From Synechococcus sp. J7-Johnson (GTDB taxonomy: Bacteria > Cyanobacteriota > Cyanobacteriia > PCC-6307 > Cyanobiaceae), in NCBI RefSeq assembly GCF_024345795.1, contig NZ_JAGQBU010000030.1, positions 1 through 32,264 of the forward strand: a DNA stretch of 32,264 bases, given 5' to 3'. Both the position numbers and the translations under genes were made by a program. Below are positions 7,909 to 14,786 of the stretch, piece by piece; the stretch's first letter is position 1; the number at the start of each line of letters is the position of its first letter. The notes under the pieces are model-generated. The model ran no database searches and was not told the origin of the DNA. It saw only the letters and a program-made list of their open reading frames with translations.

Positions 7909-8168
7909 CAGGAAGATTGCCGCGACCTTGCTTTTGTCCGCCGGGGCATGGTCCGCTCATTGCCGTAGCCACTGGCGACCACGCACTTGACCGGCATCAT
8001 GTTGCCGCGTAGAGCTGAGGCCACCGTCTCCCTCGAGTGCTTGATCGTGCCGCCCCGGTTGCTGCAGGCCAGTATCGGCTCGCCCACCGGCTCGAAAGCC
8101 AAGGCCTGCCCAGCCGGGTCCATGCAAGCCATCAGCGCGACAAACGCCGCGCCCAGGCCTCTGGACAT
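7896..8168 (-). CDS. Small ORF carrying a degenerate internal segment of aconitase B
   Basis: A 90-residue ORF that starts 35 bp after the LprI-like gene. Its N-terminus resembles a secretion signal (GLGAAFVALMACMDPAGQALA). Residues from about 40 to 77 align without gaps to an internal part of AcnB: TIKHSRETVASALRGN here against [16 protein letters not shown] in AcnB, and SGYGNERTMPRR against [12 protein letters not shown]. Nucleotides match at 78 of 112 aligned positions in the same frame and strand. Differences are at least as common in first and second codon positions as in third positions, which argues for decay rather than selection for function. Most likely a pseudogene or a chimera; a genuine small exported protein is the alternative. 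Confidence 0.4.
   Translation of the reverse strand: MSRGLGAAFVALMACMDPAGQALAFEPVGEPILACSNRGGTIKHSRETVASALRGNMMPVKCVVASGYGNERTMPRRTKARSRQSSWCWT
7939..8050 (-). repeat. Diverged duplicate of acnB segment 9308-9419
   Basis: Aligned by eye, these 112 bases match 9308-9419 inside acnB at 78 positions (about 70%) with no gap and in the same reading frame, ending in a shared run GCTTGATCGTGC. Similarity may continue upstream in translation (QALAFE versus QAFE) after a small insertion, then fades. Both copies are on the minus strand, 1369 bp apart. Confidence 0.65.
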
Positions 8169-8203
8169 GGCCGAAGCCCTTGAGGGTCGTCGTGCTGAGG
8201 CTC

Positions 8204-8626
8204 TCACCAGCTGATGCCCGTGCCCAGGGCCCGTAGCTCCTGCACCCGGCGGATCGTCTGCACGGCCTGGCAGCGGCTGGTCCATTTTTCTGGGAATGGT
8301 GAGCGTCTGTAGTAGGCCTTCACCAGGGCGCACTGGGAATCGCGCAGACGGATCCAGGCCAACTGGGCGTCCTGCAGGGCCCGGCGCTCCTGGGAGTCGG
8401 CCCGCGCCATCAGGTCGCTGTAGACGACATTGAGTTCCCGGTCGGCTTTTGCCAGCGCCTGCCGATGGCAGGCCACTGCCGCCGCCTCTGCCTGGGGCAG
8501 GCCCGGGCACTCAACCGCGGTGCCGGAGAAGTAGCCACCGCTGGGATCGTCGGCCCGCGCCACGGGCGCCAGCAGCCCGAGCAGCGTGCATGCGGCCAGG
8601 ATGGGTGCGTGCAGCTGGGGGTTCAT
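8204..8626 (-). CDS. LprI-like (DUF1311) secreted protein
   Basis: Protein of 140 residues with a Sec signal ([19 protein letters not shown], cleavage after about residue 25). The mature part fits the LprI N-terminal / DUF1311 domain: Cys residues at the expected places (ECPGL, ACHRQAL, SQCALV, SRCQAV) and the typical helical segment [11 protein letters not shown] then [13 protein letters not shown]. The mycobacterial LprI namesake inhibits lysozyme, but most family members are uncharacterised, so only an envelope location is claimed. Its ATG overlaps the acnB stop by 4 bp (ATGA), so translation is probably coupled to aconitase, an odd pairing of a cytosolic TCA enzyme with an exported protein. 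Confidence 0.8.
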   Translation of the reverse strand: MNPQLHAPILAACTLLGLLAPVARADDPSGGYFSGTAVECPGLPQAEAAAVACHRQALAKADRELNVVYSDLMARADSQERRALQDAQLAWIRLRDSQCALVKAYYRRSPFPEKWTSRCQAVQTIRRVQELRALGTGISW

Positions 8627-11250
8627 ACCTCAGCCAGCACCTTCTCCTCCTCCTCCACACTCACGACGCGGCCGGCTTCACTGAACCCATCGATCTGGTC
8701 GAAGTTGAGGTAGCGGTAGAGCTCGCCTGAGAGGGGATCGATCTTGGCCGCCGCAATCTCCAGGTACTCGGCCGGGCTGGGAATGCGGCCCAGCAGGGCA
8801 CACACCGCCGCCAGTTCGGCGCTGCCCAGATACACCTGGGCGCCGTTTCCGAGTCGGTTGTTGAAGTTGCGGGTGCTGGTGGAGAACACGGTGGTGTTGT
8901 CTTCCACCCGAGCCTGGTTGCCCATGCAGAGTGAGCATCCGGGCAGCTCCATGCGGGCGCCGGCGGCCTCGAACTTGGCGCTGTAACCCTCGGTGCGCAG
9001 GACCTCGTCGTCCATGCGGGTGGGGGGGCAGACCCACAGCCGCGCGGCGCTGGTGCCGGCCCCGTCGAGCACGGTGGCAGCGGCGCGGTAGTGGCCGATG
9101 TTGGTCATGCAGGAACCGATGAACACCTCATCGATCCGATCGCCCGCCACCTCGGAGAGCAGCTTGACGTTGTCGGGATCGTTGGGGCAGGCCAGCACCG
9201 GTTCGGTGAGATCATCGAGATTGATCTCGATGATTTCGGCGTACTCGGCGTCGGCGTCGGCGCCCATCAGCTGGGGATCGGCCAGCCAGGCCTCCATCGC
9301 CTGGATCCGCCGGGCCATCGTGCGCTCGTCGTGATAGCCGCGGGCGATCATGTTCCTGAGCAGCGCCACGTTGCTGCGCAGGTATTCGGCCACGGTGGCT
9401 TCCGAGAGCTTGATCGTGCAGCCTGCACACGACCGTTCGGCGGTCGCATCCGTGAGCTCGAACGCCTGCTCCAGCTTGAGATCGGGCAGCCCTTCGATCT
9501 CCATGATCCGGCCGGAGAACACGTTCTTCTTGTTGGCCTTCTCCACCGTGAGCAGACCCTTCTGAATCGCCACCCAGGGGATGGCGTTGACCACGTCGCG
9601 CAGGGTGACGCCAGGCTGGAGTGAACCGCTGAAACGCACCAGCACCGATTCGGGCATGTCGAGCGGCATGGCGCCGATGGCGGCGGCGAAGGCCACCAGG
9701 CCCGATCCTGCGGGGAAGGAGATGCCCAGGGGGAAGCGTGTGTGGCTGTCGCCGCCGGTGCCCACGGTGTCGGGCAGAAGCATGCGGTTGAGCCAGCTGT
9801 GGATGATGCCGTCGCCGGGGCGCAGGGCGACGCCGCCGCGGGAGGCCATGAAATCGGGCAGCTCGGCGTGGGTTTTGAGGTCAACCGGCTTGGGGTAGGC
9901 GGCGGTGTGACAGAAGCTCTGCAGCACCAGATCGGCGGAGAAGCCGAGGCAGGCCAGCTCCTTCATCTCGTCACGGGTCATCGGCCCGGTGGTGTCCTGG
10001 GAGCCGACGGTGGTCATCAGCGGTTCGCAGCTGGTGCCTGGGCGCACGCCCGGCAGGCCGCAGGCCTTGCCCACCATCTTCTGGGCCAGGGTGAAGCCCT
10101 TGCCGGTATCGGCCGGGGCCGCGGGGCGGATGAACAGCTCCGAGGGCGCCAGACCCAGCTGGGCCCGCACCTTGTCGGTCAATGAGCGGCCGATCAGCAG
10201 GGGGATGCGGCCACCGGCGCGCACTTCATCGGCGATGGTGCTGGGCTTGAGCTCGAAGCGGGCCACCACCTCACCGGCGCCGGGTTCGCCTTCAGCCCGT
10301 TCGATCGTGCCCGCATACGGACGGATCGTGATCACATCACCCGAGTTCAGCGCCGAGACATCGCACTCGATCGGCAGGGCGCCGGAATCCTCGGCGGTGT
10401 TGAAAAAGATCGGTGCGATCTTGCCGCCCAGGATCACGCCGCCGCCGCGCTTGTTGGGAACATGGGGGATGTCGGTGCCGGTGTGCCAGAGCACGGAGTT
10501 GATCGCCGACTTGCGCGAGCTGCCGGTGCCCACCACATCACCCACGTAGGCGACGGGGTGACCCTTGGTCTTGAGCTGCTCGATCAGCTCCAGCCCGCCC
10601 GGCATGCGGGTCTCCAGCATCGCCATGGCGTGCAGGGGGATGTCGGGGCGGGTGGTGGCGTGGGTGGCGGGGGAGAGGTCGTCGGTGTTGGTTTCACCCT
10701 CCACCTTGAATACCGTGACGGTGATCGCCGCCGGCAGTTCCGCCTTGGCGGTGAACCATTCGGCGGCGGCCCAGCTGTCGACCACCTGCTTCGCCCAGGG
10801 GTTGCTGGCCGCCAGCTCCAGCACGTCGTGGAACGAGTCGTAGACGAGCAGGGTGCGGCTCAGACCACGGGCCGCTTCGGCGGCGACGGCGGCATCGGCG
10901 TGGCCGAGCAGGCTGATCAGGGCACCGACGTTGTAGCCGCCGATCATGGTGGCCAGCAGCCTGGTGGCCTCGATCGGGCTGACCAGGGGGCTCGCGCTCA
11001 GTCCCTGGGCGATGGCGCTCAACCAGCTGGCCTTGACGTAGGCGGCCTCATCCACTCCCGGCGGGATGCGTTCACTGAGCAGATCGAGCAGAACGGTCTC
11101 CTCACCGGCGGGAGGCTGCTCCAGCAGCTGGGTGAGGGCCTGGGCCTGGGCGGCGGTGAGCGGCAGGGGCGGCACCCCGAGAGCGGTGCGCTCCGCCTCC
11201 GCCTGGCGGTAGCTCACCAGCAGGTCGGTGTCACTCTCTGGAGAGGGCAT
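8623..11250 (-). CDS. acnB: Aconitate hydratase B
   Basis: Bifunctional aconitase B (citrate to isocitrate; the family also acts on 2-methylisocitrate), 875 residues, the normal AcnB length. The N-terminal HEAT-like domain begins [17 protein letters not shown]. The swivel domain comes next, as usual for AcnB, and contains [19 protein letters not shown]. The three catalytic domains follow. The 4Fe-4S cluster ligands are Cys714 (GSCMTNIGH) and Cys772 and Cys775 ([10 protein letters not shown]), matching Cys710, Cys769 and Cys772 of E. coli AcnB. Further motifs are [11 protein letters not shown] and [13 protein letters not shown]. Divergent from the DAHP synthase gene. A perfect 10-bp inverted repeat sits 3 bp before its start codon and no Shine-Dalgarno is visible there. 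Confidence 0.96.
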   Translation of the reverse strand: MPSPESDTDLLVSYRQAEAERTALGVPPLPLTAAQAQALTQLLEQPPAGEETVLLDLLSERIPPGVDEAAYVKASWLSAIAQGLSASPLVSPIEATRLLATMIGGYNVGALISLLGHADAAVAAEAARGLSRTLLVYDSFHDVLELAASNPWAKQVVDSWAAAEWFTAKAELPAAITVTVFKVEGETNTDDLSPATHATTRPDIPLHAMAMLETRMPGGLELIEQLKTKGHPVAYVGDVVGTGSSRKSAINSVLWHTGTDIPHVPNKRGGGVILGGKIAPIFFNTAEDSGALPIECDVSALNSGDVITIRPYAGTIERAEGEPGAGEVVARFELKPSTIADEVRAGGRIPLLIGRSLTDKVRAQLGLAPSELFIRPAAPADTGKGFTLAQKMVGKACGLPGVRPGTSCEPLMTTVGSQDTTGPMTRDEMKELACLGFSADLVLQSFCHTAAYPKPVDLKTHAELPDFMASRGGVALRPGDGIIHSWLNRMLLPDTVGTGGDSHTRFPLGISFPAGSGLVAFAAAIGAMPLDMPESVLVRFSGSLQPGVTLRDVVNAIPWVAIQKGLLTVEKANKKNVFSGRIMEIEGLPDLKLEQAFELTDATAERSCAGCTIKLSEATVAEYLRSNVALLRNMIARGYHDERTMARRIQAMEAWLADPQLMGADADAEYAEIIEINLDDLTEPVLACPNDPDNVKLLSEVAGDRIDEVFIGSCMTNIGHYRAAATVLDGAGTSAARLWVCPPTRMDDEVLRTEGYSAKFEAAGARMELPGCSLCMGNQARVEDNTTVFSTSTRNFNNRLGNGAQVYLGSAELAAVCALLGRIPSPAEYLEIAAAKIDPLSGELYRYLNFDQIDGFSEAGRVVSVEEEEKVLAEV

Positions 11251-11253
11251 GGC

Positions 11254-11281
11254 GAAACAATGGGGTTGTCTCCATTGTTTC
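11254..11281. promoter_or_regulatory. Perfect 10-bp inverted repeat directly upstream of acnB
   Basis: GAAACAATGG (11254-11263) and CCATTGTTTC (11272-11281) are perfect reverse complements separated by 8 bases. The repeat ends 3 bp upstream of the acnB ATG and lies in the 130-bp divergent region shared with the DAHP synthase gene. It could be an operator or, in the acnB mRNA, a hairpin covering the ribosome entry region. Confidence 0.5.
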
Positions 11282-11380
11282 TGGCCGTGGTCCCCCGCTC
11301 AGTCACCATCGTTGCCAAAGATGCTGCGGGGAGAGTCTCTAGGGTGTGAGATTGGCCCTCGGTTCACGACCGCTCCCGGC

Positions 11381-12454
11381 ATGCTCACCACCTCCGACCT
11401 CCACATCGTGGAGACACGGCCGCTGGTGGCCCCGGCGGTCCTCCACCGCGAACTGCCTCTGAGCCAGACGGCGGCCCGCACCGTGCTCGATGCGCGTGAG
11501 CGGATCAAGGCGATCCTGCATGGGCAGGACTCCCGCGTTCTGGTGATCGTCGGTCCCTGTTCGGTGCACGACGTGGAGGCCGCCCGGGCCTATGCCGATG
11601 CGATCGCCGAGGTGCGCGAGCGCCACCGTGACCAGTTGGAGGTGGTGATGCGTGTGTATTTCGAGAAGCCCCGCACCACCGTGGGCTGGAAGGGCCTGAT
11701 CAACGATCCCCATCTCGACGGCAGCTACGACATCAACACCGGTCTGCGCCTGGCGCGGGGCCTGCTGGTGCACCTGGCCGAGATGGGGCTGCCGGCTGCC
11801 ACCGAGCTGCTCGATCCTGTGGTGCCCCAGTACATCGCTGATCTGATCGGCTGGACGGCGATCGGGGCTCGCACCACCGAAAGCCAGACCCACCGGGAGA
11901 TGGCATCCGGCCTGTCTATGCCGATCGGCTTCAAGAACGGCACCGACGGCAGCGCCGTCACGGCCATCCATGCCATGCAGGCAGCCTCCAAGCCCCACCA
12001 TTTCCTGGGCATCAGCCAGCTGGGCCACGCCGCGATCGTTTCCACCACAGGCAATCCCGATGGCCATCTGGTGCTGCGCGGCGGCAAGGGAGGAACCAAC
12101 TACCACTCCGAAGCGATCGAGCAGGCGGCCCATGCCCTTCAGAAGGAGGGTCTGCCAGCGAGGCTGATGGTCGACTGCAGCCACGGCAACTCAAACAAGG
12201 ACTACCGGCGCCAGGGGGAGGTGCTGACCGAGGTGGCCGGCCAGTTGCGCGGTGGCTCCCGTCATGTGATGGGGGTGATGATCGAAAGTCACCTGGTGGC
12301 AGGCAATCAGAAGATCCCCGCCGATCTGAGCCAGCTTGCCTACGGCCAGAGCATCACCGATGCCTGCATCGACCTTGAGACCACCCGTACGGTGCTGGAG
12401 GGGCTTGCCGAAGCCGTGGCTGAGGCCCAGGCCAACAGCCTCGCCCCGGTCTGA
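11381..12454 (+). CDS. aroG: 3-deoxy-7-phosphoheptulonate (DAHP) synthase, class I AroF/G/H type
   Basis: First enzyme of the shikimate pathway: condenses phosphoenolpyruvate and erythrose-4-phosphate to DAHP. The protein is 357 residues. Class I motifs are intact: VGPCSVHD near residue 54, YFEKPRTTVGWKG, DPHLDGSYDINTGL, GARTTESQTHREMASGLSMP, GFKNGTDG and DCSHGNSNKDYRRQ. The N-terminal extension of about 40 residues is the part that sets feedback control in this family, but the isoform (Phe-, Tyr- or Trp-sensitive) cannot be told. The ATG at 11381 is chosen because the upstream in-frame 51 codons are the acnB promoter region and lack family similarity. Divergent from acnB; hairpins follow the stop codon. 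Confidence 0.93.
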   Translation: MLTTSDLHIVETRPLVAPAVLHRELPLSQTAARTVLDARERIKAILHGQDSRVLVIVGPCSVHDVEAARAYADAIAEVRERHRDQLEVVMRVYFEKPRTTVGWKGLINDPHLDGSYDINTGLRLARGLLVHLAEMGLPAATELLDPVVPQYIADLIGWTAIGARTTESQTHREMASGLSMPIGFKNGTDGSAVTAIHAMQAASKPHHFLGISQLGHAAIVSTTGNPDGHLVLRGGKGGTNYHSEAIEQAAHALQKEGLPARLMVDCSHGNSNKDYRRQGEVLTEVAGQLRGGSRHVMGVMIESHLVAGNQKIPADLSQLAYGQSITDACIDLETTRTVLEGLAEAVAEAQANSLAPV

Positions 12455-12463
12455 TTGGATTAG

Positions 12464-12524
12464 TTCTGGCACTCCCGGAGTGAGACTGCCAGAATCATGT
12501 TCTTGCAACAGGATGTTCCTGTTG
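12464..12524 (+). terminator. Two tandem hairpins after the DAHP synthase gene
   Basis: Ten bases after the stop codon, TTCTGGCA (12464-12471) and TGCCAGAA (12487-12494) form an 8-bp stem, with a smaller competing stem CACTC/GAGTG inside (12470-12482). A second perfect stem follows: CAACAGGA (12506-12513), a 3-base loop, TCCTGTTG (12517-12524). No clear T-run follows, so termination is inferred from position only; they could also act on the next gene's leader. Confidence 0.45.
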
Positions 12525-12597
12525 AACAGTTGATTCTGATGGGCGCACTAAGTTGCCGTTCCTTGAGGCATCCGGTGATGCATCAGGAGTCAACCCA

Positions 12598-12939
12598 ATG
12601 TCCTATCTCCTCCAATTCTGCGGCTTGAGCGAACCCCTCCAGCTGTTCTATCTTGAGCAGAGTGGTGCCACCCGGGAGCCCACAGGGCCGGTGTTTGCAG
12701 GCTTTCGACCCTTCCAGCTCGATGATCTGCTCGGCTGGGCCCTGGGTTCAGCCCGTCAGCGGGGCTGGGATCCCGAGGGCATTCAGACCACAGTTCTCCA
12801 GGCCTGGATGGAGCGTGCCGAGGTGATCCGCCAGTGGCAGCTGCGTCTCAAGGCTGAGCCCAGCGATCGATTGGTGGTGGCCGGCCTCGGTACCCCCTCC
12901 GACTGGCAGCACCGCTGCGAGGGGATGCTCAGGGCCTGA
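12598..12939 (+). CDS. Hypothetical protein
   Basis: Soluble 113-residue protein without signal peptide or membrane segment. It begins MSYLLQFCGLSEPLQLFYLE and is moderately rich in Trp and Gln (WDPEGIQTTVLQAWMERAEV). The start at 12598 is supported by a good Shine-Dalgarno AGGAG at 12585-12589, 8 bp upstream; the in-frame codons before it lack one. I do not recognise a domain. It probably belongs to the conserved hypothetical set of picocyanobacteria, but that is an impression, not a search result. Its last 11 bp overlap the convergent phytol-kinase-like gene. Confidence 0.7.
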   Translation: MSYLLQFCGLSEPLQLFYLEQSGATREPTGPVFAGFRPFQLDDLLGWALGSARQRGWDPEGIQTTVLQAWMERAEVIRQWQLRLKAEPSDRLVVAGLGTPSDWQHRCEGMLRA

Positions 12940-13573
12940 GCGAGAGCCAGCTCCAGAGCAGGCCCGTGGCCACTGGAACGCTGAGGTTATCGAGGCCGAC
13001 GACGGCGATCTGCTCCAGCAGAGTGGCCGTCAGGCTGATCAGCACCAGGGCGGCTGGGCCGGGCCCCGAGCCCCCCAGCTGGCGCAGAAGCACCACCACC
13101 ATCAGGGCCATGCCGGCCATGGCCCCGGTGCCCACCACCGACTTGCGTTGCCCGAGGATCTGCCAGCTCGGTGAGGAGATCAAGGGTCCAAGCAGCCCGG
13201 CGAAGCCATCCCCCAGGGCCATAACCAGCACCCCCGCCACCACGGCCTGGGGCTGGGCCGGCCAGAACAGTGCCAGCAACAGGGTGATCGCGGCGCCGTA
13301 GGCCACCGTTCCGTAGCTGTGGCGCCCCACGTCCTCAATGGCCGGCAGTAAGCGGTAGCGGTGGTTCAGGGCCGCCAGCAGGGTGACCACGGCCGCAGCC
13401 GGCAGGGCGATCCAGCGATCGATCCCGACGGCCCAGGCGATCAGGACCACCGGTCCGGAACCGATATGCAGCAGTTTGCGGCTCCACTCGGGTTGATCGG
13501 GCCAGCGTTGGCGGGCCCAGATCGCCAGACCGAGGACACAGGCCAGCCAGACCAGCACCAAGGCCACTCCCAT
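12929..13573 (-). CDS. Phytol/dolichol-kinase-like membrane protein (VTE5 family)
   Basis: Polytopic membrane protein, 214 residues, six or seven hydrophobic helices. Family motifs of the CTP-dependent prenol kinases and related cytidylyltransferases are visible: SRKLLHIGSGPVV near residue 31, VMALGDGFAGLLG in the middle, and GQRKSVVGTGAM shortly after. In plants and cyanobacteria VTE5-type enzymes phosphorylate phytol from chlorophyll breakdown for tocopherol and chlorophyll recycling; that role fits a phototroph but is inferred. It lies 49 bp downstream of the sigma factor gene on the same strand and may be read with it. Confidence 0.82.
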   Translation of the reverse strand: MGVALVLVWLACVLGLAIWARQRWPDQPEWSRKLLHIGSGPVVLIAWAVGIDRWIALPAAAVVTLLAALNHRYRLLPAIEDVGRHSYGTVAYGAAITLLLALFWPAQPQAVVAGVLVMALGDGFAGLLGPLISSPSWQILGQRKSVVGTGAMAGMALMVVVLLRQLGGSGPGPAALVLISLTATLLEQIAVVGLDNLSVPVATGLLWSWLSLRP

Positions 13574-13622
13574 CAGCGCTTCAATCCCAGCCGGCGGGGC
13601 CCAGCCTGACAGCCGCCCTGGC

Positions 13623-14603
13623 TCAGGCGGCCTGCTGCAGGTTGCTCATCAGCCGCAGTTTCATGATCGCCTTGGCTTCAAGCTGACGCACGCGCTCGCG
13701 TGAGACGTTGATCTTGCGGCCGATCTCAGCGAGGGTCAGAGGCTCCTTGCCTTCCAGGCCGAAGCGCAGTCGCAGGATTTCCTGTTCCCGCTCGTTCAGC
13801 TGCGAGAGCCAGGCGCCGAGGTGCTCCTTCTGGATCGAGCGGTCCATGTGATCCATGGGCTCGGTGCTGGCCGGATCGGCGATCAGCTCGCCCAGGGTGC
13901 TGCGGTCCTCCTCGCCCCTGGCGTGGGCATCAAGGGAGGCGCAGGGGGCGCTCTGGGAGATCAGGTCCTCCAGATCCTTGATGTCCATGCCCATTGCATG
14001 GGACAGCTCCAGCCGGTTGGGCTGGCGACCGAAGCGGTGGGAGAGCTCCCGGGTGATGCGACGCATCTTCGAGAGTTTTTCGCTCACATGAATCGGCAGG
14101 CGAATCGTGCGCGCACTGTTGTCGATGGCCCGGGTCATGCCCTGGCGAATCCACCAGTAGGCATAGGTGGAGAATTTGTAGCCCATGGCCGGATCGAACT
14201 TGTCAACGGCCCGCTCCAGCCCGATCGCCCCTTCCTGGACGAGATCGAGAAGTTCCAGCCCCTGGTTCTGATACTTCTTGGCGACGCTCACCACCAGACG
14301 CAGGTTGGCGGCCATCATGCGGTCGCGGGCACGACCCCCCATGCGGATCTGGTGCCGCTGGCGGGGAGTGAGGGAAGCGTCGGGTAACTCCAGCAGGCGC
14401 TTCATTGACTGCACGTGGTGAGCCAGCTCGATCTCTTCAGCTGCCGTGAGCAGTGGAACGCGGCCGATGTTGCTCAGGAACCAGCCGATGGAATCGGCGC
14501 TGAGCCGACCTCCTCCGGTTTTGGGCTGCACCGCCCGTGCCGCTGACTTCGCCTTTTTGGGAGCGAGACCTGTGGCAGGGGTGGATTGCAAAGGTGTCCC
14601 CAT
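13623..14603 (-). CDS. RNA polymerase group 2 sigma-70 factor (RpoD-like, cyanobacterial)
   Basis: Sigma factor of 326 residues. Region 1.2 is at about residues 38-66 (DSIGWFLSNIGRVPLLTAAE), region 2 at 100-165 (AANLRLVVSVAKKYQ, DLVQEGAIGLERAVDKFDP, FSTYAYWWIRQGMTRAID), region 3 contains TIRLPIHVSEKLSKMRR, and region 4 is a full helix-turn-helix (LTLAEIGRKINVSRERVRQL). It lacks the long N-terminal region 1.1 of the primary SigA, so it is a non-essential group 2 factor, probably with the same promoter specificity. The ATG at 14603 is favoured over the adjacent GTG at 14606 because GGAGG at 14612-14616 is 8 bp upstream. ppk lies upstream on the same strand, separated by 183 bp. Confidence 0.92.
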   Translation of the reverse strand: MGTPLQSTPATGLAPKKAKSAARAVQPKTGGGRLSADSIGWFLSNIGRVPLLTAAEEIELAHHVQSMKRLLELPDASLTPRQRHQIRMGGRARDRMMAANLRLVVSVAKKYQNQGLELLDLVQEGAIGLERAVDKFDPAMGYKFSTYAYWWIRQGMTRAIDNSARTIRLPIHVSEKLSKMRRITRELSHRFGRQPNRLELSHAMGMDIKDLEDLISQSAPCASLDAHARGEEDRSTLGELIADPASTEPMDHMDRSIQKEHLGAWLSQLNEREQEILRLRFGLEGKEPLTLAEIGRKINVSRERVRQLEAKAIMKLRLMSNLQQAA

Positions 14604-14786
14604 CACCCCAGCCTCCAGATGAGTTGTGCGCGGAACATAGCAGGGTCCAGAGGTGGCCTGCTGTAAAAATCCGAAGACTCCGTGAAGATGGACAAGCTAC
14701 TTTTCTTCATTGAGTTGTGCATGATGCCGATTCAGCAGGTCGTGTAGCGATGCTTACAAGAATTGGTGATCCTGGTTCGCTATGCC
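14604..14786 (-). promoter_or_regulatory. Leader/promoter region of the group 2 sigma gene with a 10-bp direct repeat
   Basis: The 183-bp gap between ppk and the sigma gene is less GC-rich than its surroundings and presumably holds the sigma promoter. The 10-mer TGAGTTGTGC occurs twice on the plus strand, at 14620-14629 and 14711-14720. The nearer copy is just upstream of the Shine-Dalgarno. No confident -35/-10 pair was found. Confidence 0.35.
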
